The notes under the pieces: model-generated
What the model saw: the letters and a program-made list of their open reading frames with translations, nothing else
What the model was told of the DNA's origin: nothing
The model's database searches: none
In this document: positions 36,349-50,190 of the stretch, one piece after another
Layout: every line of letters begins with the position of its first letter
Position numbering within the stretch: position 1 is the stretch's first letter
Translations under genes and position numbers: made by a program
Assembly (NCBI GenBank): GCA_907164885.2
Contig: OU015498.1
Location: 131,143,151 to 131,207,150 of the forward strand
Length of the DNA: 64,000 bases
Direction: 5' to 3'
Source: Dolomedes plantarius
Taxonomy: Eukaryota > Arthropoda > Arachnida > Araneae > Dolomedidae

Positions 36349-39300
36349 CTGAAAAGTAAACGAAATTCTTAAGGAAAAATAATGTAAAAAAATTCTATTT
36401 TTCGTTCAAACAATCATCAGAGGAAATTTTTAAAACAGTTAAAAATAAAATAACACTTCTAAAATGGGATTATATTGCAGTAGGTTTAAAGTTTCATCAA
36501 TAACCAAAACATAACACAAGGAATAGCTAATAAGAAGAAAGGTTGAATAAATAGCATACAGTAACATGGAAAAGTTTTCTGATCAATTTTCAACAGTAAA
36601 AAATAAAGTCATCTTACATTAACTTATTTTCGAACATTAAAATTTTAATATAATATGGATAAAAGGTTAAAACATTATAAATTTTAATTCCATTTTTTTT
36701 AACATCAATTCAAACATGCTCCAGCAAAATGAAATACTATTAATTTGGATTTAAATTTAGACATCTTGCATTGTTTTACTTTCACACTTAAATATTTCAG
36801 AATTAGAGATTTTATCACTAAATAAATTTAGCTTATCTAGAACATCATAAAATGCAACTCTATTTCAAAGTTAAACCCTGCCATTATATAAATTACTACA
36901 TATATCAGGGGTTCCCAAACTTATCCAAGCCGTGGCACCCTTAAGAGAATTAGAATTTTTTCACGGCACCCTCGTCATATAATATGTATCTGTGGTATAC
37001 TATTATTATATATATTATGCATAATATATATATTTCATATTTGTACGACTGTGAAGAAGAAATTGGAGAAGTGGTAAGAACATTAATAAATTAATACGAC
37101 TTGTGTTTAGAAATCCTGCAAGTACTTTAATTGTAATTAATAGGAAAACATATTAATAAAATTAATAGTAAAATTTCCGTCCAAATGCTCTTGGTATATG
37201 TGTATTTAGTTTTAGTGTGACGGGTGAGCCTGCTGCTCACTGCACAATTGTTCGAATCGCAGAATAAAGCTTTATACAGCTACTCTTTTTTACTCTTTAC
37301 TCTTTTCACGGAAGAAAGCTCATACAGCTACTCTATTTCTTTTTTTACATTAATTTTCAAACGATATTTGCTCTTTAAGACAGCAACTGCTGAAAACCCA
37401 ACTTCGCACAGATATGAAGTTGCAAAGGGAATGAGAACCCTTATAGCTTTTGCACTTAGAATGGGATATTCATTTTTTATAGATATCAAAACTCCGTCAA
37501 ACCCAAACAAGCGAATTTCACCTTCAGGCTTTTGTCACTCGATAACTCAATTAGATTTTCTTCCTCTTGTGACATTAATTCTTTTGGAGCTTCAATATGG
37601 AATGGATCTTGGATCCATGCAAACTTCTCAGTTTGGTCTTCTGTGAAGTACTTTGCAAACCAGTCAGTTCGTTGTGATAGGTGCTCTGCGAAAACTGTCA
37701 GCATGCTATGTGAAACCGTTTCTCTACTACAGACCATGTACTTCTGCAATACAGAGGTCTTTTGGAGTTATATCGGAATAATCCTTAGCAATAGATTAGA
37801 TTGGAGATCATGGGCACTTCGCGGCACTCTTGATCTCTCTGCGCGGCACACACTTTGGGATCCCCTGACATATATCATTTCAGATTAAACTATAGTGTTT
37901 GGAATTCTTGACTTCCTAAATGAACTGATTATTAAATATTTTGCTTTTGCAAAAACTACAATTTAAACAAGGTAAAAACATAAAAACCTTTAGCTCTGGA
38001 CACATAAGTCAAGTATGGATATCAAGTAAAATTACAACAAAATTCAACTACAAAAATTTCTCAACAGCATAATCAAATTCATTATTTCCATTGAACACGC
38101 ATAAATATAAAAGGGGCAGGTGCTTTACCCTGCATTCTGTCATTTCTATATATTATAACTGTCATGAAAAAATAATGTAAGAGATTTGGTAAAATCATAT
38201 AAAAACTGTACTACAGTATTTCCAAAACATTACTAACAGTAATCAAAACATTTCTAATAGGTAATTAACCTGCGATGCTGAATATCTTTTCATAAAAGGC
38301 ATTTCTAATGAGTAGGGAAAGAGATTAAGGATAAACTGCAGTGACCTTTCAAAAACATTGTGTGACCTCCTTGGGAGTTACGCCATAGCTGAGAGTGGTA
38401 GGTAAAAATTCCAACATTTTGACCTCAACTTTAGTAGCAGCATATGTACACTGGAAGTGAAAAACTATTGGAAAAATAGATTACTCTGAAATGACTCACT
38501 AAGCCCCACCTCATTTTATGATTAAGGAAATAAAAATAAGTTTTATAAAAAAAAAGGAGTGCTCATAACTTAGTTATAGTTAACGATGTTAAACAACCAT
38601 GATAAGTGCAAACATGAAGAGGGATAGTGGCCCTGATAAAGAATTGTAAAGAAATAGTATGAATAAAAGTACCTCTTCATTTTCTTCAAAGGCCACAAAA
38701 CTGCTATATCCACCATATTCTGAATCCCATTCTATAATAAAAATAGTTTCAGATAAGTATTTAAAGACCGTATGAACAACATAACAGCATCCCTTACATG
38801 ATTTTAAAATTAAAAGTCTACAAGGTACATCATAAAGATGGGGAAATATAAAAAGAAAAAGGTTAAAACCACCATTGTAGTAGAGAGAATGAAAAGGTTT
38901 AGAGTTTTCATTTTAGAAGTCAAAATGTCATTAATATATTAAATTAATAAAATGAACAATATATTTTCATTTTAAAAAATCAAAACATTTAATTAAATGA
39001 TTGCTGACATAGTAAGTTTAGATTATCTTTCACAAAAACTATTTTGAAGAATTTTAAAACTAAATGAGGTATTTTCATATTGTTTACTATCAATTGTTAA
39101 TTATCCTTAAAATTTTTAAACTAAATTTCGATTATGAGTACTAAGTTTTTTTAAATTAATTTTTTATCTTTTTGACTGAATAAACATGTTTATACATACC
39201 TGGGCAATTAAAATACATTATAGCATTTAAAGAAAGCCTCTGAGAGAATGACTGATCATGTAATAAAGTATATGACCCATGACACCATTTTCTAATACTG

Positions 39301-42300
39301 GAAAACACTTTTCCTAATTTGGTATCATCATCATCACACATTGGATGCAACTCTAAAGCAGTAATATTAGATAAAACAACCAAAAATGCTTCTGAGTTAA
39401 ACAAAGCTCGGCATTGATTTAGAATTACAGGAGTGTTATCTTCACTATTGGCTTCATATACATTTCTAGAAAAATAGTAACAATAATAATAATAATGATA
39501 TATCACGTTTACATGCATAAGAAACAAAGCTCTACAAATATTTAAAATACATTGTTTATATATTTGAAAATATTATTTTAACATATAAAAAAACTATTCA
39601 AACAACTTATTAACTTATAAAACAATTAGAAAGATTAAAGAACGTGACAATTTTGCTTAATTAATTAATTAATTATTAGAAAAAACCAGCAGATTAATCA
39701 AGTTTCCAATATTTTTCTCTGCCATGTAGAAGAAGATTAATTATGAAAATTTAAATATATTTATGAAATTTTTATTCAAGATAAAAAAATCTATTATTAT
39801 GGTGACTTTTTTTTTAACAGAAAAAAATACACTAATTGCAGCTTTTGAATATAATAAGGCTTTGTAAAGAAAATAAACTATAGTAAAATTTAAAATAAAT
39901 GTAGAAGAATATTTAAAGTAAGATGATTCAAATAATTTTGTATTATCTTACTTTAATGTTTCAAAAGCGAAGTTAAGCACTTTTGTTTCCAAGTGAAATT
40001 TTGTAAGTACAGACAATGTTAGCTTGCTGCACTAAAAATTTTAAACCCTTAATGAAATTCCTTTGATTATCACAGTTCATATCTAATCAATGTCAATTCC
40101 ATTATTTTATTGTTTCCAAAGTAATGAATAATATATTTAATGACAATTTACTTAGCCTATCCTCTATGAATTATATCAATGTTGAATATAAATCAAAAGT
40201 TTTAATAAATAGTTTATATTTGTCTTCAGTAAATCAATTTTGCAATTCTCATATTCATTTTAATAAACTTATTTAAAGTACTGTTACTAATAAATTAATC
40301 TTTTTTAACAGTCAAAATTTTTCCTTATATGTGAATATATGCTGACTTAATATCTTTATATGTACATCATCAAAACAGAATTTAAGTATCTTGAGACAAA
40401 TATTTAAAATAAAAATAGACAAGATTTTATGTCTTTATTTTAAGTTCATATTCAATAATTATGAAAAGTAAATCACTTAACAGGGTAACTAAATGTTTAT
40501 TGGATTTTGTGAAATTCTTTGCTCCAGAAATTTTACATTGTTTTCAGTTACCTTCAAATAAGCTTAGAAAACTGCCACTTTAAATATGAAAATAAACTGC
40601 ACAAACTTAATAAAAAATAAAAGCTTTACTACATACCTGCGATTTGGTGGTCCTTTTTTCTCCCAGACAATTTTAGTATCTGTTAATGCTTTACATACTT
40701 CTTCATACTTTTTAGTCTACAAGGAAATATTAAAATTCCTGTATTAGCATGTAAGCATAAAAAATAATAATAGAATAAAGAAATATAGAGAATATGTATT
40801 GTAAAATTTTTAAAAATAATTCCAAGTACAGGTAACCCTCCTATAACATGGTAGATAGGTTCCTAGAAAGTGATGTGTTGTGTGAAACCATGTTATATGA
40901 GACCCAGAGCCAGTACAAAAAAGGGGGTTACGTTCCAAAAACTTATTAAAAACAAGCAATTTTTTTTTTTTTAATTCCATAAAAGCAACTTAATTTTTAT
41001 TAAAAATATAATATGTATAACACAAAACGAAAAGAAACAAAAAAATATTATTTTCATTTAATGCTCAGCCAAATAAGCAACAAAGAAGACAGAGAATTCT
41101 TTCAAAAGCAGAAAGAAAATGTTTTTTGTTGTTCTATGAGTGGAGTTGACATGAAAACTACACAAAAAGTGTTAATGAAAGAATAGTATGAAGAAACAGA
41201 AGAAAAATTACAAATAAGAGTAGAAAAAAATTATGTCAGAATTATCAGACTCAGAAACTTCATATTCGATAGAATTTGAAAGTGGAGAAGAGTACCTGCC
41301 GCTGTCATCTACATCCCAATCCGATCTCAATACTACAACTACAGTTCCCGAGGCTGCTGAAAAGAAATATGTAAAAAATATATTTAAGTCTCCTGAAGTT
41401 GTAGGTGCACTAGATTGTATTACTATTTCTGATCGGAAAGCTGTATTCATGGCTGGAGCTGTTGCATGCGCACTTGGGAATGATATTTCTCCAAAAACCC
41501 TTTCTCAAAGCTCAGTAAGGAGACATAGAAGAAAAAGGAGGCAACAAGCTGCAGAAACAGAAAAAATATTCTCTAGAGAAACCTCTATTATTACACTGGG
41601 ATGGTAAGATGTTACCAGATATTGATGGATCAAAAACAAAAGTTGATCGAGTTGCCATTATTGTTTCAGAAAATGGTCAAGAGAAACTCCTTGGAATTCA
41701 GAAGATTGAAAAAGAAACTGGAGAATTACAAGCAAAAGAATGTATTGAGACAGTTCAAAAATGGAATATTATATATCAAATTAAAGGATTGGTGTTCGAT
41801 ACCACAGCTGCTAATGCTGGTTTACACAAAGGTGCATGCATCAGAATTAAAAAAAAATTAGGGACAAATCTTATTTGGGTTGCATGTCATCACCATATAA
41901 TGGAGATTGTACTATCCAGTGTTTTCTGTTATATTCAGCCCATCTGAAGGTCCAGAAACTGTAATATTTAAGCTTTTTAGGAATGTATGGCCAGAATTAG
42001 ATAAATCTGCTTATAGTCCAGCAAATAAGGAACTATTTGACAATGTAAACTCTACTAAATTGAGAGAATACATGATAACATTTCTACCAAAAGCACTTAA
42101 ATCTCCAACTATAAGGGGTGACTATAAAGAGTTTATGCAATTATCATTAATTTTTCTTGGAGGAGATAATAATAATCAGTCATTTTGCGCTCCTGGACCC
42201 ACACATTCATGCTCGATGGATGGCTAAAGGTATTTATGCACTAAAAATATTCCTTTTTCGAGAACAATTTAAGTTGTCATCTGAAGAATCTGGTAAGATT

Positions 42301-45300
42301 ACAGAATTCGGCCTTTTTGTGAGCCTAATATATATATAAAATATTGGAATGAAGCACAGCATGATATTAAGACCCCTTACAATGATATTTAGTTTTTAAA
42401 TGACCTGAAGAAATATCCAAATCCTTCTGTAGCAAATAAAGCATTATCATCATTTTCCAGACACCTATGGTATTTATCTGAGCATTTGGTAGCATTAGCT
42501 TTTTTTCATGACAGAGTCAACATTGACACAAAAATGAAAATGATACAAAATCTTGATCGTCCACCAAAACCTACTTGTGATTACGACTGGAACTAAAAAA
42601 TGATGAGCAAAATGTAAAGATCAAAGAACTTGGGACTGAAAAGATGAAACAACTCCTTGATGCCATGGTTAAAGGAAGCAAAATTAAATCACAATCTTTC
42701 ATAGAAAAATCACCATCTCAGTGGTAAAGTGATCCTTACTTTTGTGACTTTTGAGAAAGGCGCTTAAAAATGAAAGTTGTAAATGGCAATGCTGAAAGAG
42801 CTATAAGCCTAATACAAAAATAAAATGAAACCCTTACAAAAGACGAAGAACAAAAACAATTCCTGCTTCGTCTAGAAGCAAACCACCAAAAGAGCTCTCC
42901 CACTACTTCCACGAAATCTTTGTTAATGTGAACTTTTAAAGTTTGAGCTTGAGCGACCTGTAAATATTATTATTTTGAAGGAAAAAAAAATTATGCGCAT
43001 TATTTACATGTAAAATAATAAAATAAACCTTGTGGAGCAATATATTTCGAAAGTTAATTTTTTTGGACCATCCTAATATTACAGTGATATCACATGTTGA
43101 TTCATACCTTCAGTTTAAAAAAAAAAAAATAAATAAAATTTGGTTTGTGAAAAGCAAGTTTTGTGCTTTTCAGTAACTGTTTAACACTAAACCAACAATA
43201 AAGATGAGTAGGCTAGACAAAGATATACAATGTCCAGTAACAATATTTACTGTTTAAATTTATATAAATATATACAAAGACAATTATTTAAAATATATGC
43301 CCATTAATAGACATACAAATAATATCTCACATCCTATCTATCTGTATACATGATTGATACATTTTACTTGTGTAAACTATAGTATCTTTTGTACATGGGA
43401 TTTCAAGGTCACATATTGTTCAAGACTGCAAGTTATTGAAGTAACTATACATAAAAATAAAGGTAACAAACAACACAGAGCAACAAAAATAAGTACTTGA
43501 AGAAAATCTGGAAGTGAAATTTCACTGCTATCTTCAAAAGTCTTGCGTATTTCCAACAGTGTCTGCCCATCCAGATAAACAGGATTAATCCATTCTGTGA
43601 TATCAATCTAAAATATGTATCTACAAAATATAGCTGTCTAAAGAACTATATATATATACATATATAATACATAAAATAATTACAAGGTTAGATACTACTA
43701 TATTCAATCTAGGAGCGCACACTGCTTCACATAGTTAAATAAGTATAGCTATCATAAACAAATACAAAAAGATATGGATTGTAGTGATGTCCAAAAAAGG
43801 CCTGAGGGGGGTTGTGACCCCTCATCTCTGGTTGAACATGTTTTCCTGCTATAGCAAACACTCCCAGCTAGCCAGGACATCGTGACACCAAGTAGCGGTC
43901 GACCACAGATGGGACCGGAAGGATGAAATAGACAAAAAGACGAAAAACCTAAAGCACAGCACCACCAACAACATCACTAACCAAACTTTTGTACTCATCG
44001 TAAGTTAAATTAAGATAATCACATATTACCCTATGTACAAACCTATAGGGATATTCACTTTTCAATGTGTACTTAATAAAGCAAGACACTTGTGACATTT
44101 TTTTGCTGTTATTGCTATATAAGTAATCATACCGATGTAATTGGATTATGATAATATTTCGATAAATAGAGATGTGAAGAGCAGATTGCCAATTTATTAA
44201 TTTGTTAACTTCAAAAGGGAAAGCATCACGTTTATCATAAAGTCTATAAACAATTTCACCATTTGATATGTTTAAATTAATGTCTAAAAAGTCAATGCTG
44301 CCATCACTATTATGTTTCGTTTCTATGAGTTTTAAATAAATATGATAAAAACTAAAATCAATTGCATTTGCTTCTTCTAAATAAATCACTAATTCATCAT
44401 CAAGGTATCTGAAATACAAAGACTCATTACATAGCATAACCCCCTGTTCATACATGTGTAGAAAAATATCAGCCAATGCTGATGAACAAGTACCCCCCAT
44501 AGGGATACCCTTACACTGGTGATATAATGAATTTCCATCACTTACATATGTTTCTTTTAATACCAGATTCAGCAAATCTCTGTATTTTTGGTACGAAATA
44601 TACATCTGTAAGTCATATTTCTCAAAGGCATTTAACAAAATAGACATTAAATTCACATAATAGTGGTGGCAGCATTGACTTTTTAGACATTAATTTAAAC
44701 ATATCAAATGGTGAAATTGTTTATAGACTTATGATAAACGTGATGCTTTCCCTTTTGAAGTTAACAAATTAATTAATTGGCAATCTGCTCTTCACATCTT
44801 TATTTATCAAAATATTATCATAAACCAATTACATCGGTATGATTACTTATATAGCAATAACGGCGAAAAAATGTCACAGGTGTCTTGCTTTATTAAGTAC
44901 ACAATGAAAAGTGGATATCCCTATAGGTTTGTACGTAGGGTAATATGTGATTATCTTAATTTAACTTACGATGAGTACAAAAGTTTGGTTAGTGATGTTG
45001 GTGGTGGTGCTGTGCACTAGGCTTTTCGTCTTTTTGTCTATTTTATCTTTCCGGTCCCATCTGTGGTCAACCACTACTTGGTTTCACGATGTCCTGGCTA
45101 GCTGGGAGTGTTTGCTATAGCAGGAAAACATGTTCAAAGGGACGAGGGGTCACAAACCCCCTCGGTCCATTTTTGGACATCGTTACAATCCATATCTTTT
45201 TGTATTTGTTTATGATAGCTAATATACATATATATATTAATAAATGGTACATATTACATATAAAATACTCCTAAATATCAAATACAAAACAGGTTTTCAT

Positions 45301-48300
45301 AAGCAATTTTACTATTCTTTTGGTTTGAAAGAGAATTCAAGCATTGAATCTCATCAAAATCAACAAAGGTGTTTTGTATATCATGTATATTTTATCTCTT
45401 GAAGCAAATATAAGTTCAATAATTAATTATCAACATCAAATTTATAAACATAAAAAGATAAGTGCCAATCTAAAGCAAAAAATTATGTTTGAAGCTTATG
45501 CCATAAGAATAAATATAATTTCATGAAAATTAAATAAATGGTATGGAAAAAAGCTATCAAATTAAAAAAACAAATGTATACAGCATGTATACTTTAATAC
45601 AATTTATATATTCAGAAAGTGGCTTTTTTCCTTTTGCTAAATAATTTTTTTTTAGCTATAAAAATATGTTTGCTAGTTATGAAAATATCTGTAATGAAAA
45701 TGGGTTGAAATAATATTTAACATCAAAACAGATAAAAGATTCTCAATTCAGCCTCACTATGTTCTTTTTTTTTAATTTTTATTTAAAAAAATTATGTTTT
45801 TAAAACTCAAAATTACAAGAAAAAAATCACATTAAAAAATTACAATCATATTAAAAAAAAACATGAAATTCTTTTTCTAGAGACACATAAAGTTACATTT
45901 AAGATCAGGTAGAAAATTTCCTTTATAGCCACATGGCAATGCTATAGTGTAGAGTCAAGAAGTTTTATAAATGATATTTACCTATGAAATTTATCAGATT
46001 AGAAACTTTAAAACTATATGACAATTTTAATATTCATAATTGTTTTTTAAAAAGTTAAAAACTGAAATGATGCCATCTAAATGATAGTAGTTTAATAATA
46101 AAATGTAAATCTTTTAAAATATTATTAGTAGTAGTATTGTTAAGCAGAAAAACAAGAGAAAAACACTTAATCATACCTCCTGTTTAATTGGGTCTTTATA
46201 TAAAATATTTTCTTTCAGAGGAATTGAAGGTTTAAGGGGAGGCCCATGAAACCATCCACTGAGAGCTATCCTTTTTTTTGAAGTTAAAACTTCAGAAACC
46301 TTTGATGAGGGGGAAAATTAATACAGATTAATACATTACACTTATTTAGAGCTTAAATGAAGAGTATATAAAAATAGTAGTCAGATAATTAAAATAGTGA
46401 TCATCCAAATTGCAGAGTAGAGCAGAGAAATTTTGAAAATTCTGATTGTCAAGAATGATAGAGAGCTCAGAGAATATGGGAAATCTAACTAGTTCATAAA
46501 AGCTGTTAATATACAAAATTAGTCGGTTGACACCAGTGGTGGGATTCAGCCAGTTCATACCGGTTCTGTAGATCCAATACCTAATGTAGGTATCAGTTCT
46601 ATAGAACCAGTGTGAACCCGCTGAAACCCATGACTGATTAGGACATAGAACCTGTTGTTAATTTATTTGATTCCCTACACTGGTCGACACTATACCTCTT
46701 TGAGAGATGCAGTTTGCCCTCTTCTCTGGTGCAGGGTTGTAACCTGAGGGTTGGTTTGGAGTGCTACGGTCAACTTTCACTACACAAGGGCTAATTAGAC
46801 TAGGACCTACAGTTTAATGCGAATTCCGAACAGCTACAAACATCCATGCCAACAGTGGGACTCGAACCCACAGACTCTGGTACCGAATGCCAGCACCCTA
46901 GCCATTTGGTCATCACCTGGCTGTAACCTGAGGGAGGCTAGGAGTCTGAGCTCTCTCTATTTTCCCCATCAACAATAAGCATAATATACAAGTGATAGGT
47001 TTCATGGACCATTCAAAGAAGTCTTAAAGTCCATGATAAGTTAAATCTATTGTCTTGTACTACTCTGCCACACAAGCAATGAGGATAAATGCTAAATAAT
47101 GAAGCCAAACTTACAAAAAATAAATAAAAAATAAATAAATAAATTCAATTATATAATATAATTTATTCCTAATTAGTTTTCTGAATATAACAAAGGTCAC
47201 CATGAGTTTACAGCTTTACATCTTTCCTGACATTTTTATACATGTCTCAGCCTTCTACAAGAATTTAGTCTTCTAGTCCCTCCCAACCAAAATTCTGAAA
47301 AGGGGGGGGGGGGGTGCACTACCCATTTAATTACATAAACAGATTGAAAGCACCCAAAAAAGATTAATTAGTTATTATTTTTAAGACCTCTATTCAATAT
47401 TTACTTATAATTGATATGTATTACCTGATGATATGATATTGGACTAACTTCAAAAAAGACAAAATTATTCCATCTTGGTACAAGTGATTTGCTGATTTTA
47501 CTAGGTTGTCCATCAACTGTAAATATGAAAAGGAAAAAAAATCATAACCTTGTTTTAAAAATAAAACTAAATCAATATTTAAACATCTGAGATTGTTTAA
47601 AGTCAATAATTAATTGCAACCAGTAAAATCTGAAAATAATGACAATTGACATTTGATGGATGGTTGATTTAGGTTTTATGGTGCAAGGTGCACTAAGGGA
47701 CAAGCTGCACCAAGATTGACATTTGAACCAAGTAATACTCTTTACAGGTGATGGACAGTTTTAAAGGATGCTTTTTGTCTAAACTATCGTATTTAAGTTT
47801 CATGCCAGGAAAAACATTTATAAACTTAAATGTCCTGTTATAATTGTGAAAGCATAATTGTCTGAATTCTTACCTTGAGTATATCCTCACATTTCAAAAG
47901 GTACACAAATGATGTTCTCTCAGTCTCTGATGATTAGATCGAACCATATAATAAATTTTACTTAAATAAAAAAAACACCTTTCAAGTTAAGTTGGGGGGG
48001 GGGCACATTCCCCCTCAACTTAACTTGAAATAAATTAAAACGTTAAGAAAAGTTCAGTTAAAATTGGAAAATTGTAGAAAACTTTTAAGAAAGATAGTTT
48101 TTCCTCATTTTTTCAAACTGTGAAACTGAAGATTCCGCTTTTGTCTTTAGCCTTAACATAGTCTTTTACAATGATATGATCCATAACAAAAATCCAATGC
48201 TATATTTTTTTTCTCATTTTATTTATATTATATTTATTTTTCTCATTGCATAACTTTTGAATACTACTCAAATATCAATTCTATTATTATTCAACTTTAA

Positions 48301-50155
48301 AAAAATCATAATGTTTCATATTTTAAGGACTGTTTGGCAGTCAATGTGCTGAGGAGGGCCCTAACTGAATTCAATTTGTGCCCCCCCCCCCCCCAAAAAA
48401 AAAAAAGAAAGTTAGAAGCATGCTACACCTATGCTCAAAGGGGGTATGAAACAGACCTCATTGGACAGTTTTTTTTTATAGAAAACCCCTGCAGATGAAA
48501 GTGAGACGAAAAGGGCAAAAATCAGCAAATAAGATTTAATTATTCAGTTCATCCTTTCTCCTCCAGCACTGTCAGTATCTTCAAGTCATCTGATCTTCAC
48601 ATTAAATGTTGTACATTTTACTTAATAAAACCAGTTTATTCCAGTACAGTCTATTGTATTGTGATTTTATACAATATATGTTACTTATAAATACATTTTT
48701 CTTATTTAAAAGCATGTAACAAAAAATTACAGAGTTTTTTTTTTGGGGGGGGGCCCAGAATGGCTTAATGGTATTTCAATTGGAAAAATTGGTTTGACAT
48801 ACAAGTAATTCGAGTTACGAGCTCCGTCACAGAATGAATTAAACATGCAAGTCAAGGTACCACTGCATATATATAAATAAGCATATCAGAGCAAATAAAA
48901 CTTCACAAAATGAAGAAGACTCTCTTGTAAATTAAAGTCACAGATAGGTGACTTAGAGATAGGGAAATTTTCCAGCATGAGAATCAAGTTATATTGGAAC
49001 AAGCCCAACATAAGGTGAAAAAAAATTAAAGAAAAAAACCAACAAATATTCTGAGAGAATTTTAAATAAACTTGACTGAGACAAATATTCAAATATACAG
49101 TTTGTAAGCAGAAATGCAGTTCCCCCCCCCCCCCCCTAATCGTCTAAAGTTAGTTAGAATCTAGCTTCTCAACGACTTTCCTGGCACAGAAATATTAAAC
49201 ACTACTGCACACCCTATTTTTTTTATTTATTATTTAAGAATTAAATTTATCATAAAAATATCTTAGCATAAATCTTAAGTATATGGCTAGAAATAATTGC
49301 AGTGATGAAAAAATCACTGCAATTATTTCTAGACATATATTTAAAGTTATTTCTCTATATAATTAACAAAATAATTATAACTCATAAAGAAGTCATCAAT
49401 AATCTGAACCTGTCTCAAATAAATCCAGCAAGCCACCATCCTTTTCACTCCATTCTGGTACAAGATAAAAAATAAATGCAATTCTTCGACCTTCTAATTC
49501 ATCGTCATGACAAAGCAGATGATCTATATGGCATCAATAGTCAAAAATTAAAATCTCATACAGGTTTTTAATTTATACATTTAGTATTCAGTAACTAAAT
49601 CACAAAGACTCAATTACATAAAGAGTTTTAACAGTGATTTTAGGCAGATATGTCTGGTCACAATTGTTCTATATTTAAACAATTACTATGATCGAAATTA
49701 ATTTTACATAATGTATATTAGAAAATACTGAACTGATCAGAGAAATACTTAATACTTTATCTGACACACAACTGATTGCCAGCATTCTATGGTTGCTTTG
49801 GGATCTGGCCAGTTTTTGTCAAAATTGAACAGAATGTCAGATCAGCATTCCAACAATTTGATCCATAAATCAGTAAATAATAGCTTCTAAAAATCTCCAG
49901 TAGAAATGATTTGTGGTACCTAGTTTAGATTAATTAGGTGTAGTTCTTACAACAGTTTGAAACCAGTTGCCATTTTTTATTTCTATTGAGGAATTTAATA
50001 ATCTGTTATATACTGATTTAATGTATTACACAAGTTTTATGGATATATAATAGTAATTTAATCAGTAATATCTATTAAATGAATTAATCTATCTTTCACT
50101 TTTGTTGAAGCCCTTAAGATAGAAATATGTTCTTAAACACAGTGAAAGTATTAAA

Positions 50156-50190
<35 letters not shown>

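Larger units (their letters stand above)
43748..45222. mobile_element. Head-to-head inverted pair of Penelope-like copies
   Basis: The left copy reads on the minus strand and the right copy on the plus strand. The shared arms are 43748-44314 and 44655-45222, with 340 bases of sequence present only in the left copy between them. Arms include the end of the reverse transcriptase and about 200 bases of 3' sequence (GTCCTGGCTAGCTGGGAGTG, TATAGCAGGAAAACATGTTC). TA-rich microsatellite-like DNA lies just outside both arms (43641-43670; 45222-45241). The inverted arrangement of a full and a truncated copy is known for Penelope elements. Confidence 0.75.

Noticed and set aside
39156..39527. 123-residue frame with extra N- and C-terminal residues around OGFOD1 exon 10
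   Set aside because: The flanking residues are intron; conserved text and splice signals limit the exon to 39200-39465.
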